Source: an uncultured Lachnospiraceae bacterium (GTDB lineage: Bacteria; Bacillota; Clostridia; Lachnospirales; Lachnospiraceae). Taken from it: a stretch of DNA of 64,000 bases. The DNA lies in contig CAJTRA010000014.1 in NCBI GenBank assembly GCA_910578345.1, positions 29,238-93,237 on the forward strand. Reading direction: 5' to 3'. This document shows positions 40,577 through 49,353 of this stretch, one piece after another. The notes under the pieces were generated by a model. That model had not been told where the DNA came from. It searched no databases and saw only the letters and a list, made by a program, of their open reading frames with translations. The position numbers and the translations under genes were made by a program. Within the stretch, counting starts at the first letter, position 1. Every line of letters begins with the position of its first letter.

Positions 40577-40604
40577 AATATATGAACCTTTGTCCAAGTT
40601 ATTC
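40577..40604 (-). promoter_or_regulatory. Sigma-E-like promoter of the spoIIIA operon
   Basis: On the minus strand GAATAAC (40598-40604), 13 bases, then CATATATT (40577-40584) fits the mother-cell sigma-E pattern (kmATAtt, N13-15, CATAnnnT). The spoIIIA operon is known to be sigma-E dependent. The transcript would begin only about 13 bases before the spoIIIAA ATG. Confidence 0.55.
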
Positions 40605-40706
40605 CAAAAAAAAGACCTGGCTTTTTTCTGATAAACGAGGTAAAATAATTAAATGTGAGACTTTATCGATCAGATATCATAGCACAGAAAGGCATGATAG
40701 AGTATT

Positions 40707-41537
40707 ATGAAGCTGGATATGCACTGTCATACAAAAGAAGGTTCTCCAGACTGCAAGCTGGAGCTGCTTGAGAATATTGAATTGTTAAAGCAAAAGGGTT
40801 ATCACGGGATGCTGATTACGGACCATGATTCTTACAAGGCATACCGTTACTATAAGAGACTTCGCCAGAAGCCTCAGGATTTTGTCGTCTTGAAGGGGAT
40901 TGAATATGATACCATCGATGCAGGGCATATGCTGATCATCATGCCCGTCGGTGTCAAACTGCCCATTCTGGAATTACGGGGGCTGCCCGTTCTTCTGTTG
41001 ATTGAGATTGTTCACCGTTACGGCGGTATTATCGGTCCTGCCCATCCATGCGGAGAGAAGTTCTTAAGTATACGCAATACGCTGCGCGGCAAGCTCTCCC
41101 GCACAATCTATCGTAAATTCGATTTCATAGAAGGTTATAATGCCTGTGAAGACGCCGACTCCAACATGCGTGCCATGCGCCTTGCCAGTGAATATGATCT
41201 TCCCTGTTTCGGCGGCAGTGATTCTCACAAGGCTGCCTGTGTCGGTTTCGGCTATACGATCCTTCAGGAACATATCACGACAGAGAATGATCTGATTGCC
41301 TATATACGCGCGGGGAAATCCACAGTGATCGGCGGAAAGCACTATGAGCACACGACGAAGGACAAGTTAGGCAGGATCAATAACGTGCTCGTGTACTCTT
41401 TCTGGGTATACAATAAGGCGTGCGCCTTGTTCCGCCGCAAGGCAAGGAACCTGGAACTGATGGAAAACCAGATCATTGAATCTATCCGCTCAGGCAGCCG
41501 GTATAAAACCCGCTATATTCCTCTGAAAAGAATATAA
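40707..41537 (+). CDS. PHP-domain phosphoesterase-like protein
   Basis: 276 residues. The PHP metal-binding motifs are present: HCHT near residue 6, TDHD near 38, GIEYDT near 70, GPAHP near 112 and GSDSH near 171. PHP proteins hydrolyse phosphate esters such as nucleotides or histidinol phosphate; the precise substrate is unknown. The C-terminal 60 residues are basic and end in KTRYIPLKRI. The ribosome binding site is weak. It diverges from the spoIIIA operon and is a single-gene transcript ending at a terminator. Confidence 0.85.
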   Translation: MKLDMHCHTKEGSPDCKLELLENIELLKQKGYHGMLITDHDSYKAYRYYKRLRQKPQDFVVLKGIEYDTIDAGHMLIIMPVGVKLPILELRGLPVLLLIEIVHRYGGIIGPAHPCGEKFLSIRNTLRGKLSRTIYRKFDFIEGYNACEDADSNMRAMRLASEYDLPCFGGSDSHKAACVGFGYTILQEHITTENDLIAYIRAGKSTVIGGKHYEHTTKDKLGRINNVLVYSFWVYNKACALFRRKARNLELMENQIIESIRSGSRYKTRYIPLKRI

Positions 41538-41580
41538 AATTGCCGCGCGAACTCAAACAAATGTAGCAATTCCAGTACTA

Positions 41581-41623
41581 AAAAGACGGTCAGTCCGTCG
41601 TTACAGCAGTCTGATCGTCTTTT
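41581..41623. terminator. Bidirectional terminator between the PHP and CmpB-like genes
   Basis: AAAAGACGGTCAG and CTGATCGTCTTTT (41581-41593 and 41611-41623) form a 13-bp stem with one G-U pair. T residues follow on the plus strand, and the A-run gives T residues on the minus strand. Confidence 0.75.
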
Positions 41624-41643
41624 ATGATCTCTTTCTTGTCTTC

Positions 41644-42570
41644 CTATTCCTCTTCCTCGCGCTGTTCACCGCTCACAATTCGCTTCAGTTCCTCCAGCAC
41701 ATTCTTAAATCGATTGGATACCATGGTAGGATTATTGCGGATCATAGCCCGTTTATAGAATCCCAGCATTTCCCGATACCCCCGCTGCGTCTCTATGTAA
41801 TGACTGAATCTGCCGCGCAGTTCTGCAATCTCTTCCCGGATCCCTTCTCCATAAGCCGACGGCATACTCTGAATGTTCTCTTTCAGACTGGCAAACCGCT
41901 GTTTCACTCCATGACTTAACTCTGCCAGGCTCAGTTCACTCTCCTGACGCCTTTGTTCCTTCTCCGCATTACTAAAAGCAATCAGAACATCCAGGCGTTT
42001 CTGCAGCCGTTCTACCTCTTCCTTTAATTTCTGCATCTTAGCTAACAGATCCCGCAGTTCCATAGCAGCCTTGAAGGATAACGTGAAATCAACCACGATA
42101 TAGAGAGTAAGCACAAGTGTCACCGGCGCAAGAATACTTCCAGAAATCGACAACACAAACTGTTCGACCGGCCTGTGCACCACCCTGGTCATAAGAATCG
42201 TCAGAAATCCCCATGCAATAGAAGAACTCAGGCAGATATGTCCCTGAAAATTAAAACGCTGCTTCGAGTAATCCCAATATCTGACCTTAAAAAGAGCCTC
42301 CATCGTAACACCTGTTACATATTCTAAGGCAGTGGCGCCGAGCACCCCTGCCAGATAAGTAAGAAGCACATTGTCCTGAAACGGCATGGAAACGACCAGC
42401 ATCATGATTGCGCCGCTGCCATAAAGCGGCAGAAACGGCCCTCTCATAAACCCTCTGTTAACCGGCTTTCCTGCTTTCAGCGATACATAAGCCGATTCAA
42501 AGCACCACCCGCAAAAACAGTAAAAATAGAAAAAGAACAACCACTGAAACGTCTTATAGTAAATCATCAA
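41644..42570 (-). CDS. CmpB-like putative ABC-transporter membrane protein with coiled-coil tail
   Basis: 308 residues. The first 145 hold about five membrane helices with the CFCGWCFESAYVSLKAGKPVNRGFM motif typical of the PF06541 group (putative ABC-transporter type IV). The remaining 160 form a long charged coiled coil (LLAKMQKLKEEVERLQKRL). No ATPase gene is next to it, so a transport role is unproven. The start overlaps the stop of ylmH by 4 bases; an ATG one codon later is equally possible. Confidence 0.78.
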   Translation of the reverse strand: MMIYYKTFQWLFFFYFYCFCGWCFESAYVSLKAGKPVNRGFMRGPFLPLYGSGAIMMLVVSMPFQDNVLLTYLAGVLGATALEYVTGVTMEALFKVRYWDYSKQRFNFQGHICLSSSIAWGFLTILMTRVVHRPVEQFVLSISGSILAPVTLVLTLYIVVDFTLSFKAAMELRDLLAKMQKLKEEVERLQKRLDVLIAFSNAEKEQRRQESELSLAELSHGVKQRFASLKENIQSMPSAYGEGIREEIAELRGRFSHYIETQRGYREMLGFYKRAMIRNNPTMVSNRFKNVLEELKRIVSGEQREEEE

Positions 42571-43355
42571 ACCTTATCTTCCCTTCGTACTGAACCATAG
42601 ATCTTTGCACCGACACGCAGTTTCCCTTTTCGTGTCTCCCCCTGCTGCCCGGTATAGACAAACCGTCCGAAACCTCTGGCAGAAACAAGATCGCTTTCCT
42701 TCAGGATATAGCTGTTATTCTCCATCAACCGTCCATTTACAAACACGCGTCCCGCCCGGAACAGCTCTATACTCTTGCTTCTTGACAGATCATATAATTT
42801 AGAGAGCAGCGCATCGATCCTGGCAGAAGAAACCGATATTGATCTTTCTTCCAGCTCTGGTGACTGCAGATTTTGCGGAATCTCTGTCGCCTGACATCTG
42901 ACCTGTGTATGCCGGACTTTGCATAGCTGCTCCGTCAAAAATGGCGCAATGCTTTCCTGACAGAACAACACCGCCTCTTTTTCCTGTACAAAAATATCTC
43001 CTACGGTGCTCCGCTCAATTCCAAGATTCATGATTGCACCCAAAAAATCACGGTGCGCAAGCTGCTGTGCAAATTTGAGACTGCAAGGCTCGATCTTAAG
43101 GCACCTGATCGGATAAGCCGTTTCATACCCTAACTGTTCTGGCTGACCAAACCGTATCATCTTTCGCTCACACAAAGGACTGCCACCTTCCATAGCGAAG
43201 CCGGCATACAGGATCTCCCGCTGTATCTCATAAAAAGCCTGCTGCTCTGACAACCCCAAAAAAGGGGTGAACGTATAGATCCCCTGATCGAAAGAGCGTT
43301 GTGCCAGCTCTGCAAACCGTTTCTTTAGCTGCTGTAATTCCTGCCCGTCCGCCAC
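42567..43355 (-). CDS. ylmH: YlmH-type S4-domain RNA-binding protein
   Basis: 262 residues. The middle TPFLGLSEQQ and FLGAIMNLGIERSTVGDIFV region and the C-terminal S4 domain (SSARIDALLSKLYDLSRSKSIELFRAGRVFVNG) define the YlmH family. Members act at the ribosome in quality control and lie near division genes in many Firmicutes, but here the neighbours are a CmpB-like gene and GTPases. Confidence 0.9.
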   Translation of the reverse strand: MADGQELQQLKKRFAELAQRSFDQGIYTFTPFLGLSEQQAFYEIQREILYAGFAMEGGSPLCERKMIRFGQPEQLGYETAYPIRCLKIEPCSLKFAQQLAHRDFLGAIMNLGIERSTVGDIFVQEKEAVLFCQESIAPFLTEQLCKVRHTQVRCQATEIPQNLQSPELEERSISVSSARIDALLSKLYDLSRSKSIELFRAGRVFVNGRLMENNSYILKESDLVSARGFGRFVYTGQQGETRKGKLRVGAKIYGSVRREDKV

Positions 43356-43397
43356 GCCGCTCCTCCTTTTCTCAGGCGCAGACTTTCCTTCGCTACC

Positions 43398-44327
43398 TTA
43401 CACGAAGCTGATCACTTCCTCCTTAGGCGCTTTCGTCTGTTCGATCCCCACTGCATGAAGCACCGGCCCTTCTCCCTGATAATCTGCAAAATATTCCCTG
43501 GAAACCTCAGCCGTTACCTTCACCCACTGTTTTTCCCGCAAATTTCCTGATCCGTCATACTCACACGCAAATCCGAGAAACGCCATATCCTCTGCACAGC
43601 AGGTCATGGCCATCCTGCCCGGCACAAAATACCCCTTCGGAAATTCCTTCGGTTTTAATACCATCGCTGTAAACCGCACCTTTTTCCCTTCGTACCGTTC
43701 CAGGTGGTCCAGGCAATCCAGATACCAGATGCCATATCCCTCGTTATCCAGTTCTATAACAGGTGATTTTAAATCATACGGAAGATCATCTTCCATAATC
43801 TCATTGATCTCTCCGTTCGCATCCTCGAAAATGATCTCCGCTTTCGGATTGATCGCCTTAACATTCCGCTTATAACTGCTTAGGTCCTGCACGCCATCAC
43901 ACCGGTTGAAGATGATCATCTCCGACTTGCGCAGCTGCTCCGCCAGCAGCGACTTCATATTCGTGAAATACATCGGAAACGTAGACGCATCAATCGTCGT
44001 GATCTGCTGTTCGATCCTCCAATGCCAGGGCAGCTTCATCTCCTTATAGTTCCACATACCGTTATATTCAACAATGATGCGCTCCGGTTTATATTTCTTC
44101 TCCAGCTCAATCAGCTTCGCACTGTTGAACTCTTTCTCGTCCTCAATCAATTCCAGATCGGTCCGGCTTAATCTAAGCAGCTTCTCGTCGTACTCGTTCT
44201 CGCCTTCCTCGCACAAGATCAGCAAAGTTCTGCCCCTTACCTGAAAATAAGGCTGTGCCAGGGTATAAGTGATGAATTCCGTCTTACCGCTTTCCAAAAA
44301 ACCATTGATCATATAGACAGGTTTCAT
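43398..44327 (-). CDS. COG0523-like GTPase with TIGR03943-like C-terminus
   Basis: 309 residues. The Walker A is NGFLESGKTEF (about 7-17), atypical for COG0523 because the usual CxCC metal motif is absent; CEEGENEYDE stands at that position. The C-terminal 100 residues (VRFTAMVLKPKEFPKGYFVPGRMAMTCC and onward) resemble the YcgQ/TIGR03943 domain found next to permeases and metallochaperones. The start could be the GTG at 44339 or the ATG at 44327. It lies 49 bases downstream of a His-rich CobW protein. Confidence 0.72.
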   Translation of the reverse strand: MKPVYMINGFLESGKTEFITYTLAQPYFQVRGRTLLILCEEGENEYDEKLLRLSRTDLELIEDEKEFNSAKLIELEKKYKPERIIVEYNGMWNYKEMKLPWHWRIEQQITTIDASTFPMYFTNMKSLLAEQLRKSEMIIFNRCDGVQDLSSYKRNVKAINPKAEIIFEDANGEINEIMEDDLPYDLKSPVIELDNEGYGIWYLDCLDHLERYEGKKVRFTAMVLKPKEFPKGYFVPGRMAMTCCAEDMAFLGFACEYDGSGNLREKQWVKVTAEVSREYFADYQGEGPVLHAVGIEQTKAPKEEVISFV

Positions 44328-44375
44328 AAATGTGACCACACCTTTCCTGATTTCCGCTGTTCGCTGCTTTCTGTC

Positions 44376-45614
44376 CTATCGGCAGAAAAGCTCTTTCAGC
44401 TTCTCCTCCTGCAGTTTAGAACCGATCACACAGAATTTGCCTGTCACATCCGGTTTTCCACTTCTGATACTACTTTCTTCCGGCACATAATCGAAATAGA
44501 TCCATTCTCCACCCAGCGAAGGCACCATCCCTTTCGCTCTGAGAACCATGCCATACACTTCCTCCTTGTCAAGCTCCGAAAGAATGCGGGCAATGTCCTC
44601 CTCACTGTAGACAGCCGGTGTCTCCATCCCCCAGGAAGTAAAGATCTCATCTGCATGATGATGGTGATGATGCGCATGATCATGCTCCCCTTCATGACAG
44701 TCATGTCCCTGTTCTTCATGATGGTGTCCACATCCGTGTTCTTCGTCGTGGTGCCTGTGACAATGCTCTTCATGATGATGTCCGCATCCGTGTTCACTGT
44801 GATCGTGCTCGCCATGATGGTGTCCACATTCATGTTCTTCGTCGTGGTGCCTGTGACAATGCTCTTCATGATGATGTTCGCATCCGTGTTCACTGTGATC
44901 GTGCTCGTCGTGATGGTGTTCCTGATCATGACAGCCACAGGTGCAGTCCGGTCCATGATCATGATGCTCCTCTTCCTGCTTCGCCAGCACTTCCCGCATC
45001 AATTCCGCCTCCAGATCTTTCGCCCCTTCTATTGTGTTCAGAATCGTAATTCCTTCCAGTTCCTCCCACGGCGTGGTGATCACCGTCGCCCTGGCATTGT
45101 GCTCCCGTATCATTTCCACACAGACCGACAGCTTCTCCTGACTCAGCTTATCGGTCCGGCTTAAGATGATTGTTCCCGCATGTTCAATCTGATTTGCGAA
45201 AAATTCTCCGAAATTCTTGAGATACATCTTACATTTACATGCATCCACCACAGCAACCGCACTGCTTAACTCCACATCTTTCTCCGCCATGGCGTCCTGC
45301 ACTGCTTTCATCACGTCAGACAGCTTTCCTACTCCTGACGGCTCGATCAGGATCCGCTCCGGTTGATAGGTATCCAGTACCTCTCTTAAGGAAGTCCCAA
45401 AATCACCCACCAGGGAGCAGCAGATGCACCCTGAATTCATCTCCTTGATCTCGATACCGGACTCTTTCAGGAAACCGCCGTCAATACCGATCTCGCCAAA
45501 CTCATTCTCAATCAGCACCACCTTAGTATCCGCAAGCGCTTCCTTTAACAGCTTCTTGATCAGCGTCGTCTTGCCCGCGCCCAGAAATCCGGAAACAATA
45601 TCAATCTTAGTCAT
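44376..45614 (-). CDS. CobW/COG0523 metallochaperone GTPase with histidine-rich insert
   Basis: 412 residues. Walker A is GFLGAGKT (9-16), the metal motif GCICC gives CxCC at 64-67, and LSRTDK carries the guanine-binding motif. The CobW C-terminal domain is at the end. Between them (about 218-325) lies a His/Asp/Glu-rich stretch, much of it two copies of a 32-residue repeat. Such proteins deliver or sense zinc, cobalt or nickel. With the neighbouring GTPase it forms a likely metal-handling pair; the metal is unknown, and no zinc-responsive operator was recognised. Confidence 0.88.
   Translation of the reverse strand: MTKIDIVSGFLGAGKTTLIKKLLKEALADTKVVLIENEFGEIGIDGGFLKESGIEIKEMNSGCICCSLVGDFGTSLREVLDTYQPERILIEPSGVGKLSDVMKAVQDAMAEKDVELSSAVAVVDACKCKMYLKNFGEFFANQIEHAGTIILSRTDKLSQEKLSVCVEMIREHNARATVITTPWEELEGITILNTIEGAKDLEAELMREVLAKQEEEHHDHGPDCTCGCHDQEHHHDEHDHSEHGCEHHHEEHCHRHHDEEHECGHHHGEHDHSEHGCGHHHEEHCHRHHDEEHGCGHHHEEQGHDCHEGEHDHAHHHHHHADEIFTSWGMETPAVYSEEDIARILSELDKEEVYGMVLRAKGMVPSLGGEWIYFDYVPEESSIRSGKPDVTGKFCVIGSKLQEEKLKELFCR
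44717..44908 (-). repeat. 96-bp tandem repeat, two copies, in the His-rich part of the CobW gene
   Basis: The block beginning CATGATGGTGTCCACAT at 44717 recurs at 44813, and CATGATGATG at 44771 recurs at 44867, a constant offset of 96 bases (32 codons). Copies differ at only a few bases, so the duplication looks recent. Confidence 0.85.
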
Positions 45615-45742
45615 ACCAACACCTTACTTTCTCAAATGAAATGCTTTATTCTCGTATTCTCCGTATGGAATATCAACTTCCTATCCTATCATAACAACTT
45701 TCTCCGATATGTCAAGAAAACGTCAACCGTTTGCTCCCTATC

Positions 45743-46525
45743 CTAATCCAGGTTCAACTTCTTCTCCATAGTATACCAAGTCACCACATAGAACGCCACT
45801 GTATAGACAAGACTTGCAATGAGCGTAATCTCCCAGGGCCGTCCGTAATAATATAACTCCATCTTACTGTTGATCAGCCCAAGAAAAGCATAATAGAACG
45901 ACCCGACAATCTGCTGCAGAAAATAAATGCCAAAATAATACGCAAAAGACATCAATAGTTTATGATTCGGCGAAAGCTGGCCGAGTGACAGACAGGCCGT
46001 CACTTTCAAGACCCTGGCTAACGTCTGGATCATAAAGGCGACCACAGTCATCACACCGGCAAAGAAAGTCGGTCTGCCGCCAAACTCTTCCGCAATGTTT
46101 TCCATGCTGTCAATCAATTCCGGTATCACGCCCTGTTCACTGGCAAAAATAAACACCACGGACAGGTAGATCAAAAAACTGCTAAAAAGCACCCAAGCCG
46201 TGCTCACCGCCACTTTGGCAATGATAATATGATGTTTATCCACAGGCAGCGTATGCAGCAGATAGCCCTGATCCCCATAAGTAGAAGTATAGAAACGGTA
46301 GATCAGATAGATGGCCGTCCCGATCATCACCACAAACATGCTGCCCGCATAAGTCACAAGGATCATGATCGCCCCGAAAATAATGCCGTCGTTATCCACC
46401 TTGTCGATCAGCCGCAGCCGGACTGTCATGCATGCAAAGAAAGTCATCACGATAATCAGGAGATTGGCAGGAAGAAGCAGCTGCCAAGTAGACTGCCATT
46501 CATATTTCATTAATTTTCCTAACAT
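45743..46525 (-). CDS. ABC transporter permease (ABC-2-like)
   Basis: 260 residues with about six membrane helices. It begins inside the last codons of the ATPase gene (7-base overlap), so the two make one exporter. The LLHTLPVDKHHIIIAKV segment is the coupling loop typical of ABC-2-like permeases. Substrate unknown. It ends about 130 bases upstream of the CobW gene on the same strand. Confidence 0.85.
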   Translation of the reverse strand: MLGKLMKYEWQSTWQLLLPANLLIIVMTFFACMTVRLRLIDKVDNDGIIFGAIMILVTYAGSMFVVMIGTAIYLIYRFYTSTYGDQGYLLHTLPVDKHHIIIAKVAVSTAWVLFSSFLIYLSVVFIFASEQGVIPELIDSMENIAEEFGGRPTFFAGVMTVVAFMIQTLARVLKVTACLSLGQLSPNHKLLMSFAYYFGIYFLQQIVGSFYYAFLGLINSKMELYYYGRPWEITLIASLVYTVAFYVVTWYTMEKKLNLD

Positions 46526-47217
46526 GCGAACACCTCCCTGAAGAACCTGTCTATCGATTTCCCTTCCCTGCGGCGGACCTGCTCTGCGCCCGCCTGCAGC
46601 ACGATATTGCCATATTTGATAAATACTACTTCATCCAGAATATTCTCCACATCAGCGATCAGATGGGTGGACAACAGGATCGACGCATTTCTCCGGTAAT
46701 TCTGCACGATCGTATGCAGGATAAAATCCCTCGATGCCGGATCCACGCCAGCGATCGGCTCATCCAGAATATACAGATCCGCATCCCTGCTCATCACAAG
46801 AATAAGCTGCACTTTCTCTTTTGTTCCCTTGGACAGGTTCTTTAACCGCTCTCCAGGCGCAATCTGCAGTCTTGACAGCATATCATAGGCTCTGTCCATC
46901 CTGAAATCCGGATAGAAATCCTGAAAATACCGCACCATTTCTTCCACCCGCATACCAGGGTGCAGATATGTCCTCTCCGGCAGATAGGAAATCTTATATT
47001 TCGTCTCTACGCCAGGACTGATCCCGCCGATCAGGATCTCCCCCGCCGTCGGATTCAAAAGTCCATTCATGATCTTGATCAATGTCGTCTTGCCGCTCCC
47101 GTTGGGACCAAGCAGGCCGATGATCCTGCCTCTCTCCAGATTCAGATTGATCTGGTTTAACGCAATCTTTCTGCCATATGTTTTCGTCAGTCCTCTACAC
47201 TGTACAATCGGTGTCAT
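46519..47217 (-). CDS. ABC transporter ATP-binding protein
   Basis: 232 residues. Walker A is GPNGSGKTT, the signature is LSKGTKEK (a variant of LSGGQ), Walker B is LYILDEPIAGVDP and the H-loop is STHL. This variant is common in YtrB-like exporter ATPases of Gram-positives. GGAGGAG precedes the ATG. It is the first gene of the two-gene operon; no GntR-type regulator is adjacent. Confidence 0.9.
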   Translation of the reverse strand: MTPIVQCRGLTKTYGRKIALNQINLNLERGRIIGLLGPNGSGKTTLIKIMNGLLNPTAGEILIGGISPGVETKYKISYLPERTYLHPGMRVEEMVRYFQDFYPDFRMDRAYDMLSRLQIAPGERLKNLSKGTKEKVQLILVMSRDADLYILDEPIAGVDPASRDFILHTIVQNYRRNASILLSTHLIADVENILDEVVFIKYGNIVLQAGAEQVRRREGKSIDRFFREVFAC

Positions 47218-47306
47218 AATTCTCCTCCAGCCATTCCATTTCCCCTAAAACCGTCTGTCAATCCTGATGCCTCTGCGCAGAATCTCCTGCCATGTCTGAC
47301 CGCTCA

Positions 47307-48182
47307 TCATGCAATCGTTATCTGGTACTCCACTGCAAAACTCTCCTCTGCCTCCAGGCGCTGTCCCCATTCCCGTTCCGTCCAGTCTCCCGCGAAATCT
47401 ACCCGGTCACATCTTCCATACCAGGGCTCAATGCAGATAAAAGGCGCCTGCTTCTTCGGCGGAGACCAGATGCCAAACAGAGGGGCATCGAAAGTAACTG
47501 TCAGGTAAGCCTCTCCATCCGGCTTTACCAGCGCAACACTGTGTGCCTGGTCATGCTCAATCACAAGTGCATCCTGGTCAAAAAGATGCTCTGTCACCGG
47601 TATCTCTCCATTTTCTAACGAAAGTTCCGCAGTCTTACCAGACGCCAATGGACCGCACAGCGTGGACACCGCTACCTTCTTTGGCCCATCCAGGCGGATC
47701 CTGTAATCTGTCTGTCTTGTGCCCTCCTCAATCGGGCACAGGAACGCGGGATGCCCTCCAATGGAAAAATACATCCGCTCCTGCCCTGGATTCTTCACAT
47801 TCCACTTGACCGCAACGCTCTTCTCCCGCAGCTCATATCCCAATTCCAGTAAAAACGGATACGGATACTTCCGTAATGTCTCTTCATCTGACTCCAGCGT
47901 AAACCAGATTTCATGCGCTGACTGGCTCTTTAGCTGAAATTCCATATCTCTGGCAAATCCATGCTGGCCCATCGGATATTCCCGTCCATCCAGTCTGTAA
48001 ATGCCGTCCTTCAGGCTGCCCACCAACGGAAACAGAACCGGTGATGTGCGTTTCCAGTATTGTGGATCTCCATTCCACATATATTCCCTGCCGGTCGCCA
48101 CATCTTTTAACGACTTAAGCTCTGCCCCCATACTGTCCACCTGAATCGTAATCTTATCGTTGCTGATCTGAAACAATGCCAT
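47307..48182 (-). CDS. Aldose 1-epimerase (galactose mutarotase-like) family protein
   Basis: 291 residues from the ATG at 48182, which follows GGAGG by 8 bases. WKRTSPVLFPLVGSL, MGQHGFARDMEF, and IGGHPAFLCP match the COG2017 epimerase family, with the His pair needed for catalysis. The sugar may be a hexose 6-phosphate or free aldose. It is transcribed in the same direction as the ABC genes with an 89-base gap. Confidence 0.88.
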   Translation of the reverse strand: MALFQISNDKITIQVDSMGAELKSLKDVATGREYMWNGDPQYWKRTSPVLFPLVGSLKDGIYRLDGREYPMGQHGFARDMEFQLKSQSAHEIWFTLESDEETLRKYPYPFLLELGYELREKSVAVKWNVKNPGQERMYFSIGGHPAFLCPIEEGTRQTDYRIRLDGPKKVAVSTLCGPLASGKTAELSLENGEIPVTEHLFDQDALVIEHDQAHSVALVKPDGEAYLTVTFDAPLFGIWSPPKKQAPFICIEPWYGRCDRVDFAGDWTEREWGQRLEAEESFAVEYQITIA

Positions 48183-48308
48183 ACCCCAATCCTCCTCTGC
48201 CTTGATATGCTGCTTTCGCATTTTTAATCATTTTATCACAATATGGAGCTATCGTATATTGTTATCTGACGATTTCTTCTGCCCGGATGTAACCGTTCCG
48301 GCTTCCTG

Positions 48309-49295
48309 TTACGCCCTGACCCCGGCGTCCTTCCCCAGCTTATGTTGAAGCACATACGTTTCCGTCCGGTATCTGTGCCTGGGAAGTTCCTTTGCCAGCA
48401 TTTCCAGATAGCGCTCTATCCCTTCCCCGATCACCTTCTCATCGGATTTCCGGATTCTGGTCTGCTCACCAATCTGATAGGATCTACACCTGACCAGATA
48501 GGGAATCTGTACCGCGATTTCTTCTCCCTTTCGGTTCACGATATATTCCCCGTCCTTTTTCAGATAGGCTTCCAGCACACACGTATAATCCTCTGGAATT
48601 TCCCGCATTCCTCCGTCCAGGGAACTTGTCCGTTCCCATAAACGGCTCTTTTTCTCCAGATCGGCTTCTTTATACTGCGCAAACCCAATCTCCCACTCCA
48701 CGGCAAACTTCTTGTTCCGCTTCTCCCAGTCCCGGAAGATCTGCTCTGCTTCCTGATAAAAAGCAGCGGTGCATTTACCGATCTCTTCCTCACAGACAGC
48801 GGTCTCAGACAGAATCAGTTCCGGTATCATCATCTCCTGCCGCCCGTTCCCTTCTCGATCATATTCTGTCTCAACGCCGTTATCTACCAGGTACTGCAGG
48901 AATTCTCCCATACCCGGCATGCTGAAATCAAGTTTACATAACTTTTCTCCCAGAAGGTCATAAAGGAAAAGGGATGCCTTCCCGCCCCCCATATCTAATT
49001 TACAAAAACCGATCCCATCCAGATTAAACTGTTTTTTCTTTCCCAATGAGTTTACATAACATATACTCATTTCCTCTACCAGCATTTTCCTGTTATGATA
49101 TACCATGCAAAAAGCAGCGCCGCTGGCCAGCATAAGCAGCAGCGGGACATACAAGAAAAGACCGCCGCCGTCCTTTTTCGGATGGAGAAGATACATCGCC
49201 AGAATAAAGAAAGCAAATGCAATCGATACGCTGCCCGCCACCAGAGCGATCCGGCTTTCTCTGACCTGAATTTTGATTTTGGTACGATCCTCCAC
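48309..49295 (-). CDS. Unknown protein with two membrane helices
   Basis: 328 residues. I do not recognise a family. Two helices lie near the N-terminus (about 15-35 and 45-65), followed by a soluble domain with a mixed alpha/beta pattern and many charged residues (AEQIFRDWEKRNKKFAVEWEIGF). The best start is a GTG at 49295: AGGAGG lies nine bases upstream, and the longer upstream frame looks like leader. It follows the trypsin-like protease gene by 58 bases on the same strand, so the two may be co-expressed. Confidence 0.55.
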   Translation of the reverse strand: MEDRTKIKIQVRESRIALVAGSVSIAFAFFILAMYLLHPKKDGGGLFLYVPLLLMLASGAAFCMVYHNRKMLVEEMSICYVNSLGKKKQFNLDGIGFCKLDMGGGKASLFLYDLLGEKLCKLDFSMPGMGEFLQYLVDNGVETEYDREGNGRQEMMIPELILSETAVCEEEIGKCTAAFYQEAEQIFRDWEKRNKKFAVEWEIGFAQYKEADLEKKSRLWERTSSLDGGMREIPEDYTCVLEAYLKKDGEYIVNRKGEEIAVQIPYLVRCRSYQIGEQTRIRKSDEKVIGEGIERYLEMLAKELPRHRYRTETYVLQHKLGKDAGVRA

Positions 49296-49353
49296 TGTCT
49301 TCCCCCTCCTCTGAGCGATTTTCACACAGCCGCACATTACAGACCGTCTGCTT

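Noticed and set aside
44717..44908. Repeat considered as a CRISPR array
   Set aside because: The two copies are directly adjacent, lie in frame inside a protein gene, and there are no spacers or cas genes.
44444..45164. Methionine-rich frames over the His-rich repeat of the CobW gene
   Set aside because: His codons read in other frames give repeated Met and Thr or Val; the CobW frame carries real motifs on both sides.
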